Origin: Marinobacterium sp.
Lineage (GTDB): Bacteria; Pseudomonadota; Gammaproteobacteria; Pseudomonadales; Balneatricaceae
DNA length: 56,349 nucleotides
Assembly: GCA_025800125.1 (NCBI GenBank)
Contig: JAOXSF010000076.1
Coordinates: 1-56,349 of the forward strand
Direction: 5' to 3'
The notes under the pieces were generated by a model. It saw nothing but the letters and a program-made list of their open reading frames with translations. It did no database searches and was not told the origin of the DNA. The stretch's first letter is position 1, and the number at the start of each line of letters is the position of its first letter. Position numbers and translations under genes: made by a program. Positions 26,859 to 34,914 of the stretch are shown here, piece by piece.

Positions 26859-28649
26859 TCAGTCACCCATTGCCGTGCCTTCACGGCGTGGGTCTGCTGC
26901 GCCAACCAGTTTGCCATCCTTGAACTGTATCGCCTGCAAGCCTGAGTTCAGATCACGTACGTTGACCTTGAAGCCCATCTGTTCCAGCGGTGCTTTGAAT
27001 TGCTCGGCGCTGGTGCCTTTCTCCACATCGTAAGTACCGAAGCGGTTCAGCAGGTGTGGTTCATTGATTGCGTCCTGAATCGGCATACCCCATTCCAGGT
27101 GGCGGATCAGTGTTGATGCAACGTAACCGATGATGCGTGAGCCACCAGGTGAGCCCACCGCCATATATGGCTGGCCATCTTTCATCACGATGGTGGGTGA
27201 CATGGAAGAGCGTGGACGTTTGCCTGGCTCCAGACGGTTGGCAATCGGGTAGCCATTTTTGTGGCTGGCAAAGGAGAAGTCGGTCAGCTCATTGTTCAGC
27301 AGGAAACCGTTACTCATCACGCGGGAGCCAAAGCCATTTTCGATGGTGCTGGTCATGGAGACGATATTGCCGTCTTTGTCGACGATCACCAGGTGGGTAG
27401 TGGAAGGTAGCTCAATTGACTGATCATCCGCCATGGCGACCGCTTTCTCCCAGCGAGGCTCGCCTGCGGAGACAGATTCCAGTGCTTTGCCCGGTGTAAT
27501 CAGTCTGGCACGTTCTGCCAGATAGTTCTGATCCAGCAGGCCTTCTGGCATCGGTACAAAGTCACTGTCGGCCATGTAACGGCCGCGATCAGCAAAAGCC
27601 AGTCGGGAGGCATCCCCGATAATCTGCCAGGCTTCGCTGCTGTCTTTACCCATGGACTTGAGGTCAAATTGCGCGCTGATGCCCAGAATCTGGCCAACTG
27701 TTAATGCGCCAGAGCTTGGCGGGCCCATGCCACAGATGTCGTACTGGCGGTACGGGGCACAGGTGGCGCTGCGTTCCTTGACTTTATACGCCGCAAAATC
27801 ATCGCGGGTCAGCAGGCCGGGGTTGTCGCTGATGCTCTGTACCTTACGCACGATGTCAGCACCGATGCGGCCTTGATAAAAGGCAGCAGAGCCCTCTTTC
27901 GCCAGTGTAGCCAGGGTTTGGGCGTATTCCGGGTTTTTCAGAATATCGCCTTCCAGCAGTGGTGTACCATCGGCTTTGAAGAAGTAGGCGCGGGTGTCCG
28001 GGTAGCGGCTAAGGCGTTCTTTGTCGTTTTCAATGGCACCGGCCAGACGTGGTGAGACAGCAAAGCCGTTTGCAGCAAGCGCTTGCGCGGGTTGCAGCAA
28101 CTGTGCCCATGGCTGGTTGCCATAGCGGGTGTGCATGTCGGCCATCAGTTTGACGGTGCCCGGTGTGCCAACAGAGCGACCGCCAACAACGGCATCATAG
28201 AATTTCAGTGGCTTGCCGTTTTCATCCTGAAATAGTTCTGGTGTGGCAGCCAGCGGTGCCGTTTCACGACCATCAAAGGTGGTCAGCTGTTTTGTTTTAG
28301 CGTCGTAATAGACCAGAAAAGCACCGCCGCCCAGGCCAGAGGACTGAGGTTCAACCAGGCCGAGCATTGCCTGTACGGCAACCATGGCATCCATGGCGCT
28401 ACCACCGGTTTTCAATACATCATAACCGGCTTTTACGGCCAGCGGGTTGGCGGCGGCAACCATGTAGTTATCAGCGGTGACAGCCGTTTTCTGGGTGAAG
28501 CCACTGGCGGCTTCGGGGTCAATCGCGTCGGTGCTCTGGGCGGCATTCAGGTGTGTGGCCAGCAGCGCGGAGGCGACCAGTACCACAGATTTTCTGGTTA
28601 TAAGCGGCTTTTTCACCAGCTGTGAGGCTGTAATAGCGTGCTTCAGCAT
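26859..28649 (-). CDS. ggt: Gamma-glutamyltransferase
   Basis: The 596-residue protein is full length. A basic N-terminus and hydrophobic segment (residues about 20-37) indicate export to the periplasm. It hydrolyses glutathione and other gamma-glutamyl compounds, or transfers the glutamyl group. It is made as a precursor that cuts itself: the nucleophile Thr is Thr417 in PSTTHLVIVD, matching the TTH motif of the Escherichia coli enzyme. The small-subunit motifs GSRVMSNGFLLNNELTDF and GKRPRSSMSPTIV and the glycine-rich GSPGGSRIIGY are intact. It lies 330 bases behind the 5-oxoproline operon on the same strand, so it shares its metabolic theme. Confidence 0.96.
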   Translation of the reverse strand: MLKHAITASQLVKKPLITRKSVVLVASALLATHLNAAQSTDAIDPEAASGFTQKTAVTADNYMVAAANPLAVKAGYDVLKTGGSAMDAMVAVQAMLGLVEPQSSGLGGGAFLVYYDAKTKQLTTFDGRETAPLAATPELFQDENGKPLKFYDAVVGGRSVGTPGTVKLMADMHTRYGNQPWAQLLQPAQALAANGFAVSPRLAGAIENDKERLSRYPDTRAYFFKADGTPLLEGDILKNPEYAQTLATLAKEGSAAFYQGRIGADIVRKVQSISDNPGLLTRDDFAAYKVKERSATCAPYRQYDICGMGPPSSGALTVGQILGISAQFDLKSMGKDSSEAWQIIGDASRLAFADRGRYMADSDFVPMPEGLLDQNYLAERARLITPGKALESVSAGEPRWEKAVAMADDQSIELPSTTHLVIVDKDGNIVSMTSTIENGFGSRVMSNGFLLNNELTDFSFASHKNGYPIANRLEPGKRPRSSMSPTIVMKDGQPYMAVGSPGGSRIIGYVASTLIRHLEWGMPIQDAINEPHLLNRFGTYDVEKGTSAEQFKAPLEQMGFKVNVRDLNSGLQAIQFKDGKLVGAADPRREGTAMGD

Positions 28650-28979
28650 GGAGGTTATTCCTTGTTTTATTATTCTGAATTATCTTCCGGCGTGAATGCT
28701 CGACATGGCTGGCGAGCGGTTTGGGGGGATGTCGGAAGTCCGTCCCGGATAGTGGCGTGAAAGATGGGTAGGGGGAATATCCCTGCGTGCCAGAATCTGG
28801 TTCTGCCGTGCCACAATGACGGCTACTATTCGATAAGCATTGGAACTCACACAAAAACAGGCTGCCGTTGCTATGGGTAGATACCAATACCAGCGCTTTT
28901 AGATACCAGCGCTCGCAGATACGCAGGGCAGCCCGTGTCGGGGAATGGCGTGAAAGGTGTTGCAGGCTTTTGTCAGCGA
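28650..28979. other. Intergenic region ggt to DUF4392 gene, no gene
   Basis: This 330-base gap holds the ggt promoter side and a 16-bp tandem repeat at 28887-28928 (ATACCAGCGCTTTTAG, ATACCAGCGCTCGCAG, then a partial copy). The string TGGCGTGAAAG also occurs twice, about 200 bases apart. No coding frame is convincing. Confidence 0.55.
28887..28928. repeat. 16-bp tandem repeat, 2.6 copies
   Basis: ATACCAGCGC plus six variable bases repeats at 28887 and 28903, followed by a shortened ATACGCAGGG at 28919. Confidence 0.65.
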
Positions 28980-29828
28980 TCAGGCGGCAATCAGTGCGCG
29001 CAGCTCAGTCAGGACGCTTTCGCCTTCTTTCACGTTCAGGCCGTCTTCGGTCAGTTCGTTTTCACGGGTTACACCGTCAACGGAACCCAGCTCGGACAGA
29101 TAGCGCAGAATCTCCAGTGGTGTTACGTCAACCAGCAGATCTTTGCCGCTCCAGACAGACAGGAACGTCATCAGGCCGTAGGCACCCCAGTTGGACACAT
29201 CAGCTATGCACAGTTCATCCACTGTGGTGGCTGAAGCATTAATATCCAGCTGTGCTAACGCATCGTAGATGTTACCCATGCCGATTTCGTTACCGCCGTC
29301 ACCGATGGCGATAGTTGGGCAGGTTGCCTGGCGTACAAAACTGTCAAAGCAGGCAGCACGTGCGCCGATGCTTTCACCACGCATATTGTAGTAATCACCA
29401 TCTTCTGCCTGGCCTGGCCGTTCAATCGAAACAATGGCTTCGGGCTGGTATTTCGCCAGTGCATCTGCCGCTTCCTGTTCGCGCTGGTCGTGTGGGCCAA
29501 CGTGAATTTCATAAACGCGGTAGTCGCGGGCCAGTGCTTCAGACATCGGTTTACCACAGACAATTACCGGGGTTGCGCCCAGTGTTTCCAGTGCCTTATA
29601 CAGTGCCAGCGCGCCTACCGGGCCATCAGTTTCAAAGGTGTCGACCACCGGGAAGCCGGTGCCGATCAGCACATGGCCTTTGACATCTTTCAGCATCTGC
29701 GCCGCGCGCAGGTAGTAGCCGGTTTCCAGTGCAGGCTGTACGGTTTTCATGCCGCGCAGGTTACGGGCGACCAGTACATCTTCAATCTGCTGACTCAGTT
29801 CAGCTTCACTTACTTTCAGGCTAGTCAT
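28980..29828 (-). CDS. DUF4392 protein, D-glutamate cyclase C-terminal-like
   Basis: The 282-residue product is called from the ATG at 29828; a GTG at 29843 with AGAGAAG before it is an alternative start. Segments such as VLIGTGFPVVDTFETDGPVGALALYKAL, PVIVCGKPMSEAL and TIAIGDGGNEIGMGN mark the DUF4392 family. This is the family of the C-terminal part of the mitochondrial D-glutamate cyclase DGLUCY, which converts D-glutamate to 5-oxo-D-proline. It is the last gene of the operon that begins with the DUF1445 gene, the counterpart of the N-terminal part of DGLUCY. The family match is from memory of these motifs; activity in bacteria is inferred. Confidence 0.8.
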   Translation of the reverse strand: MTSLKVSEAELSQQIEDVLVARNLRGMKTVQPALETGYYLRAAQMLKDVKGHVLIGTGFPVVDTFETDGPVGALALYKALETLGATPVIVCGKPMSEALARDYRVYEIHVGPHDQREQEAADALAKYQPEAIVSIERPGQAEDGDYYNMRGESIGARAACFDSFVRQATCPTIAIGDGGNEIGMGNIYDALAQLDINASATTVDELCIADVSNWGAYGLMTFLSVWSGKDLLVDVTPLEILRYLSELGSVDGVTRENELTEDGLNVKEGESVLTELRALIAA

Positions 29829-29916
29829 GATACTTTTTGTCACGATACTTCTCTTTATTCTTGCTGTGAGTGCAGTGCGACCGGGGTTCCATGGTCGCAC
29901 TGACTGTGACGGGGGT

Positions 29917-30852
29917 TCAGTCGAGCTGTTCCAGTTCGATTGATGCGCAACGACGTTGTGTCAGGTGGTGCAGGTTATGGGCATCTTCCATGGTGATCTC
30001 TTCAAAGGAGACCTTTGCACCGGATAGCAGCTGCGTCATACGGGCGGTGTCGCGGGCGATCATGGCGCCGATTTTCGGGTAGCCGCCGATGGTCTGTCGG
30101 TCATTGAGTAATACAATCGGTTGGCCATCGGCGGGTACCTGAATGGCGCCATGGCAGATCCCTTCCGATAGAATACCGTCAATAGACGGAGTGATCTGTG
30201 GGCCTTCCAGCCGGTAACCCATACGGTCAGCGCGGTCGGTAACGCTGTACTCGCTGCTGAAGAACAGGCGCTTTTGCAGATCGCTGAAAGCGTCCTGCTG
30301 GTAGCCGCAGATTACCCGCAGGGTGACATCCTTGTTGAAGTCTGGACGGAATGCTTCGGGTAGTCGCAGTCGTTGTGCTTTACCTGCACTACAGAACAGA
30401 TAGTCACCCTGAGCCAGCTTTTCACCGTTCAGGCCACCCAGACCTTCGCGGGTAACGGTGGCGGCGCTGTCAAAGCTATGGCTGATCTGGAAACCATCTT
30501 TCACTGCCAGATAGCCACGGGCACCGGCAGTGGTGAAAGCGACTTCAACGCGGTCACCGGCTTTTATCGGCTGTACGCACCAGCGTTCCTGCTCTCGGCC
30601 GTTGATCTTCAGCGCCATTTCGGCACCGGTCAGGACGATTGCGGTATCAACCTCCGCTTCCAGCACCAGCCCGCCGATGCTGATCTCCAGCGCGGTGGCG
30701 TTGCTGTCATTACCCAGCAGACGGTTAGCCCAGTTGAAGGCTTCACGGTCCAGCGGGCCGCCGGTGGTCAGACCGATACGGTGGTGACCGATACGGCCAC
30801 CATCCTGAATCAGTGTCAGAATGCCAGGCTGTAGTACTTTGAATCCGCTCAC
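29917..30852 (-). CDS. pxpC: 5-oxoprolinase subunit C / biotin-dependent carboxyltransferase family protein
   Basis: The 311-residue protein of the KipA/AHS2 family forms part of the PxpABC 5-oxoprolinase, which opens 5-oxoproline to glutamate at the expense of ATP. The start MSGFKVLQPGILTLIQDGGRIGHHRIGLTTGGPLD is diagnostic: the QDGGR and GxxxGGPLD blocks are conserved. The RADRMGYRLEG and PADGQPIVLLNDRQTIGGYPKIG segments follow. It overlaps pxpB by four bases, showing translational coupling. Confidence 0.93.
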   Translation of the reverse strand: MSGFKVLQPGILTLIQDGGRIGHHRIGLTTGGPLDREAFNWANRLLGNDSNATALEISIGGLVLEAEVDTAIVLTGAEMALKINGREQERWCVQPIKAGDRVEVAFTTAGARGYLAVKDGFQISHSFDSAATVTREGLGGLNGEKLAQGDYLFCSAGKAQRLRLPEAFRPDFNKDVTLRVICGYQQDAFSDLQKRLFFSSEYSVTDRADRMGYRLEGPQITPSIDGILSEGICHGAIQVPADGQPIVLLNDRQTIGGYPKIGAMIARDTARMTQLLSGAKVSFEEITMEDAHNLHHLTQRRCASIELEQLD

Positions 30853-31529
30853 AGTTCGCCTCCCAGTTCCAGGAATTCATCACGGCAGATCGGTTTGAAT
30901 TTCACCCGATCACCCACTTCAACCGGCATGGTTGGTCGGGCATCCGGGTTGAACATGCGGGTTGGGCACAGGCCAATCAGATTCCAGCCTCCTGGTGATA
31001 CCGCCGGGTAAACAGCGGTCTGGCGGTCAGCAATGGCCACAGCACCACGGGGGACTTTCTGGCGCGGTGTAGACAGGCGGGGTGCTGCGATACGTGGATC
31101 AACTTCGCCCAGATAGGCAAAGCCCGGCGCAAAACCGATGGCGTAAACGCGGTACTCCATGCTGGTGTGGATATTGATAACCTCGTCCACCTCCAGTTCG
31201 GCACGTTTGGCCAGGTCTTCCAGGTCCGGGCCAGATTCGGTGCTGTAGTAGGCAGGCAGTTCAACTACCCGGCCTTCAGCTGCGGCAGCACCACCAAGCT
31301 CACCCAGTGATTCACGGATCAGACGGCGTACTTCAAAGTGGTCGGTACTGTTCAGATCATAGATCACCAGCAGCGAGGCGTAGGACGGCACCATATCGAC
31401 CAGTTTGTCTGCCAGTGCGGTTTCCAGCAGGCTGGTAGCCTGTTGCACCTGAGCAGAGGTGGTCGGGCTGGTGGTGCCGTCGCCAAAATAAAGAATCAGT
31501 GCGTTTTCGCCTGCAATTTCAACTCTCAT
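30849..31529 (-). CDS. pxpB: 5-oxoprolinase subunit B (KipI/AHS1 family)
   Basis: The 226-residue protein belongs to the AHS1 family. Markers are MVPSYASLLVIYD, YRVYAIGFAPGFAYLGEVD, the PRLSTPRQKVPRGAVAIADRQTAVYP block and PGGWNLIG. With PxpC it resembles the two halves of a urea amidolyase-type carboxyltransferase domain. Here, with pxpA next to it, it acts in 5-oxoproline cleavage. Its start overlaps the pxpA stop (ATGA). Confidence 0.93.
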   Translation of the reverse strand: MRVEIAGENALILYFGDGTTSPTTSAQVQQATSLLETALADKLVDMVPSYASLLVIYDLNSTDHFEVRRLIRESLGELGGAAAAEGRVVELPAYYSTESGPDLEDLAKRAELEVDEVINIHTSMEYRVYAIGFAPGFAYLGEVDPRIAAPRLSTPRQKVPRGAVAIADRQTAVYPAVSPGGWNLIGLCPTRMFNPDARPTMPVEVGDRVKFKPICRDEFLELGGEL

Positions 31530-32272
31530 GCTGCGCTCTCCGGGTGCAGCATGGCGCGGATCTCCTGGATGGCATTGACGCCTTCCATATTGTCACCGTG
31601 GACGCAGAGCGTATCAGCATGCAGGTTCAGAGTATGGCCGCTGATTGAGGTGACTGTACCGTGCTCGGATAGCTGTTTTACCTGTGCAAGCATCTTGTCA
31701 CGGCTGTGTACCGCACCTTCGCGGGTGCGTGCCAGCAGGCGGCCATCATCGTCATAGCAGCGGTCAGCGAAGGCCTCAAACCACAGATTCAGGCCGTAAC
31801 CGGCGGCCTCTGCACGGTGTTTTTCAGCGTTGGGCGTGCCCTGCAACATCAACACAATCGGACGGTGATAGCTGGCAACGGCTTCCATAATGGCTGCGCG
31901 TACAGCGTCGTCGGCCATCATATCGTTGTACATGGCACCGTGTGGCTTGACGTATTCCAGTGTCAGGCCAAGTGAGGCCGCCATGCCGTCAATGGCGGCG
32001 ATCTGATACAGCATCATCGCTTTGATTTCGGCGGCGGTGGCTTTCATGGTGCGACGGCCAAAGCCAACCAGGTCCGGGTAGCCAGGGTGCGCGCCTACGG
32101 TAACACTGTGTTCTTTGGCCAGTTGCAGCGTTTTTTGTAGTACCAGCGGGTCACCAGCATGGAAGCCACAAGCTATATTGGCCTGATCAATATGCGGCAT
32201 CACCGCATCGTCCATGCCCATTTTCCAGTTACCGAAGCTTTCGCCCAGATCGCAATTCAGTTTCAGTGTCAT
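31526..32272 (-). CDS. pxpA: 5-oxoprolinase subunit A (LamB/YcsF family)
   Basis: The 248-residue protein has the family hallmark start LNCDLGESFGNWKMG and HIDQANIACGFHAGDP, with the metal-site acidic and His residues. GAHPGYPDLVGFGRR and YVKPHGAMYNDM follow. It is the third subunit of bacterial 5-oxoprolinase, which recycles the pyroglutamate formed spontaneously from glutamine and glutathione breakdown. It follows the DUF1445 gene with a 15-base gap. Confidence 0.95.
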   Translation of the reverse strand: MTLKLNCDLGESFGNWKMGMDDAVMPHIDQANIACGFHAGDPLVLQKTLQLAKEHSVTVGAHPGYPDLVGFGRRTMKATAAEIKAMMLYQIAAIDGMAASLGLTLEYVKPHGAMYNDMMADDAVRAAIMEAVASYHRPIVLMLQGTPNAEKHRAEAAGYGLNLWFEAFADRCYDDDGRLLARTREGAVHSRDKMLAQVKQLSEHGTVTSISGHTLNLHADTLCVHGDNMEGVNAIQEIRAMLHPESAA

Positions 32273-32287
32273 GGCAGCTTCCTCCAG

Positions 32288-33088
32288 TTACAGTACGGCC
32301 AGGCGGCTGTTTGGCATATCAGTGACCAACATATGGCCCGGGCTGTGGGTGATGCAGAACTCAGGTTTTGCCTGCTCAATCGCAACCTGAGGAGTAACGC
32401 CGCAGGCCCAGAAGACCGGCAGTTCACCTTCTTTGATGGTGACCGCATCACCGAAATCCGGGGTGTTGATGTCGTTGATACCGATCAGAGATGGGTCACC
32501 CAGGTGCAGTGGTGCGCCGTGGACGGATGGGAAGCGGGTACAAATTTGCACCGCGCGGATGGCATCAGCCGCTTTCATTGGCCGCATGGAAACAACCGTG
32601 GTGCCACTGAAACGACCGGCGCTCTGGCATTCGATATTGGTGCGGTACATCGGTACGTTCACACCTTCAGTGATGTTGCGTACTTCCAGCCCGTCGGCAA
32701 TCAGCGCTTCTTCAAATGAGAAAGAGCAGCCCAGCACGAACGTCACCAGATCATCACGCCAGAATTCGCGTACATCCGCTATTTCCTGGGTCATTACGCC
32801 ATTTTCGTAGATGCGGTATTTCGGAATATCGCTGCGGATGTCGACATCTTCCCCCAGCGTTGGCAGCATAAATTCACCCGGATTGGCAGACATGCCAACA
32901 ATAGGGCATGGTTTTGGGTTCAGCTGACAGAACTGCAGAAATTCATTGGCCCAGTCTTTCGGCATGATCGCCAGGTTACCCTGTACAAACCCCTGACAGA
33001 AACCGGAGGTATTGCCAGTGAAATCGCCGTTACGGATCTGGTGACGCAGCTGCTGTGGCGACAGCGCCAGGGTGGCGGATTGCTCCAT
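32288..33088 (-). CDS. DUF1445 protein, D-glutamate cyclase N-terminal-like (putative hydro-lyase)
   Basis: The 266-residue protein belongs to the DUF1445 family, annotated as putative hydro-lyase and now linked to D-glutamate cyclase. Markers are [45 protein letters not shown] and [12 protein letters not shown], followed by [12 protein letters not shown]. It is first in the operon DUF1445-pxpA-pxpB-pxpC-DUF4392. In vertebrates the two DUF domains are one protein, DGLUCY. Their separate presence at both ends of a 5-oxoprolinase operon suggests they work together: D-glutamate to 5-oxoproline to L-glutamate. That link is inference, including the stereochemistry. Confidence 0.85.
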   Translation of the reverse strand: MEQSATLALSPQQLRHQIRNGDFTGNTSGFCQGFVQGNLAIMPKDWANEFLQFCQLNPKPCPIVGMSANPGEFMLPTLGEDVDIRSDIPKYRIYENGVMTQEIADVREFWRDDLVTFVLGCSFSFEEALIADGLEVRNITEGVNVPMYRTNIECQSAGRFSGTTVVSMRPMKAADAIRAVQICTRFPSVHGAPLHLGDPSLIGINDINTPDFGDAVTIKEGELPVFWACGVTPQVAIEQAKPEFCITHSPGHMLVTDMPNSRLAVL

Positions 33089-33199
33089 GAGTTTGCTCCT
33101 TTGCTGGGTGCTGGCGGGCGTCGTGTGGGTGCGCCGCGCTCTGCCAATGTGGACGGAATAGATATATCAGACAGTTTCAGGCAGCCTGTGGGTACTGTC

Positions 33200-33215
33200 C
33201 AATGAGAATTCATTG
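33200..33215. promoter_or_regulatory. Candidate operator upstream of the 5-oxoproline operon
   Basis: CAATGA-GAAT-TCATTG is a perfect 6-bp inverted repeat in the 242-base gap between the DUF1445 gene and the divergent mscS-like gene. It is about 110 bases from each start. No regulator gene lies next to it. Confidence 0.3.
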
Positions 33216-33330
33216 CCAGCCCTGATAAGGGAACTTTATCTGTTGCTGTGCCATTAACAGGCGTATGCTCGTCGCATTAGACTTTTGTCTTGTTCGGGCT
33301 TTAAAACAACGACACCGGGATCACTGAACC

Positions 33331-34227
33331 ATGGAACAGCTCCTTCCGCTGGTTGCACAGCTACAGGACAATAAGCCGCTACTGACGCTGGTTGCGTTAC
33401 TGGGGCTTCTGACACTGCGTTTTATCATTCTGAAGTGGATTCGCCATGACACCGCATTTGTCAGCGATGAGCAACGTAAGTCCATGTTCTACACCAAAAA
33501 TCTGATGGCGCTGGCAATCTTTTCCACGGTTATTGGTTTGTGGTGGTCTGAAATTCAGCACGCGGCGCTGTCGGTGGCAGCGATTGCCGTGGCGCTGGTG
33601 CTGGCTTCCAAAGAACTGATTCTCTGTTTCAGTGGTTCCATTCTGCGCGCCAGTTCACGGGCATTTACAGTCGGTGACTGGATTGAGCTGGACCGCTTTC
33701 GCGGTGAGGTACTGGAGGTGAGTATTCTTTCTACCACCATTCAGGAGATTAACCTTTCCCATAACAGTTACGAGTACACTGGCAAGACCATCACCGTGCC
33801 GAACAGTACGTTTCTCAGCCATGCGGTGAAAAACCTCAACTTCATGAAGCGTTATGTCTATCACTACTTTGTGATCTCGACACCACCGCTGGTGGACCCT
33901 TTTCCGTTTCGCCAGAAGATGCTGGAAAAGCTGGCCGAGTACTGTGCAGACTTCTTTGAAGTGGCGCTGCGCTATAACGCGGTGATTGAACGTCGTGCTG
34001 GCGTTGACCTGCCCGGGCCAGAGCCACATCTGCGGGTGTTGACCACCGAACTGGGGGATATTCAGATTGATATTCGTATCTTCTGCCCTACCGAACTGGC
34101 GCTGGAAATTGAACAGAAAGTGATGGCGGATTATATGGCGTACTACCATGGCGAGCTGGCGAAGCGGCGGGGGAGGGATACCGGAGATATGGCCGAGACT
34201 GTTGCTACATTGCCTGCTGTTGAATAA
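33331..34227 (+). CDS. Mechanosensitive ion channel family (MscS-like) protein
   Basis: The 298-residue membrane protein has a hydrophobic segment near residues 14-34, a second near 56-70 and a third near 77-97. The third runs into the small beta domain with FTVGDWIELDRFRGEVLEV, the hallmark of MscS channels. The pore helix (AAIAVALVLASKELILCFSGSILR) is less Gly/Ala-patterned than in Escherichia coli MscS. The C-terminal cytoplasmic vestibule follows and ends in a variable tail. It probably releases solutes during osmotic downshift. It is divergent from the 5-oxoproline operon; no functional link is evident. Confidence 0.9.
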   Translation: MEQLLPLVAQLQDNKPLLTLVALLGLLTLRFIILKWIRHDTAFVSDEQRKSMFYTKNLMALAIFSTVIGLWWSEIQHAALSVAAIAVALVLASKELILCFSGSILRASSRAFTVGDWIELDRFRGEVLEVSILSTTIQEINLSHNSYEYTGKTITVPNSTFLSHAVKNLNFMKRYVYHYFVISTPPLVDPFPFRQKMLEKLAEYCADFFEVALRYNAVIERRAGVDLPGPEPHLRVLTTELGDIQIDIRIFCPTELALEIEQKVMADYMAYYHGELAKRRGRDTGDMAETVATLPAVE

Positions 34228-34259
34228 AAACACCCATACCGGACAGTCCGCTATGGGTG
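34226..34259 (-). terminator. Terminator between convergent genes
   Basis: CACCCATA (34231-34238) pairs with TATGGGTG (34252-34259), with an inner CGGA/TCCG stem. On the minus strand TTTTTATTC follows, making a strong terminator for the AhpD-like gene. Confidence 0.8.
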
Positions 34260-34278
34260 GTGCCCAGAATACTGGAGT

Positions 34279-34839
34279 TCACTCCGCAAACGGCAGGTTT
34301 TCTGCGTATTCAGGGCGCATCTCGAAAGTATTCAGGGTCATGGCAACAAAGGCGTAGTAGCCAAAAATGCCGACCAGTTCCACCATGCCCTGTTCGCCGA
34401 AAGCATCGACGCCTGCGGTATAAAGTTCATCGTTTACCCGGCGGTTCTGATACAGACTGACACCGATGTTGTGTATCAGCTGTTGGCGGTGATCGCTGAT
34501 TTCAGGGGGCTGCTGTGCGTGCAGGGCGTCGATAATAGCGCCGTCCAGGCCAGCCTGACGGGCGATGGGTTCATGGATCATCCATTCTGCCTGGCTGCGC
34601 CACCAGGATGCAGTGGTCAGGATCGCCAGTTCAGACTCGACCAGCGATAACTGGGTGTGGTAACGGCAGAACGCGCCCAGTTGCTGAGCCGGGTTGGCCA
34701 GGCCGGGGCTGTGAATCCAGGCCAGGAACGGGCCGTCCAGATTGCCGCGTGGGCCTGCCAGAATGTCATCCAGCACGGCACGCTGGTCATCACGCATTTC
34801 GTTACGGGGTGGGATGTTCAGTCGGGATTGCATGCTCAT
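34279..34839 (-). CDS. Carboxymuconolactone decarboxylase (AhpD-like) family protein
   Basis: The 186-residue protein has the AhpD/CMD helical fold. LSLVESELAILTTASWWRSQAEWMIHEPIARQAGL (residues about 84-118) is the core motif, with the conserved Glu and His. The Cys pair of AhpD peroxidases is missing, as in the large CMD subgroup that is not a thiol peroxidase. The substrate is unknown. It is 75 bases downstream of the class III aminotransferase gene on the same strand and could be cotranscribed with it. Confidence 0.85.
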   Translation of the reverse strand: MSMQSRLNIPPRNEMRDDQRAVLDDILAGPRGNLDGPFLAWIHSPGLANPAQQLGAFCRYHTQLSLVESELAILTTASWWRSQAEWMIHEPIARQAGLDGAIIDALHAQQPPEISDHRQQLIHNIGVSLYQNRRVNDELYTAGVDAFGEQGMVELVGIFGYYAFVAMTLNTFEMRPEYAENLPFAE

Positions 34840-34914
34840 CGGGTGTTATTTCTCATCATTCTGAATAAAGGATGTTAGTGGGAGCCGCAGAGGTGGCTTC
34901 CACATGAACAGGCG

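Noticed and set aside
28752-28965. Direct repeat TGGCGTGAAAG in the ggt to DUF4392 gap
   Set aside because: Only 11 bases are shared at about 200 bases distance, with no further similarity at the ends; not enough for an element or operator call.
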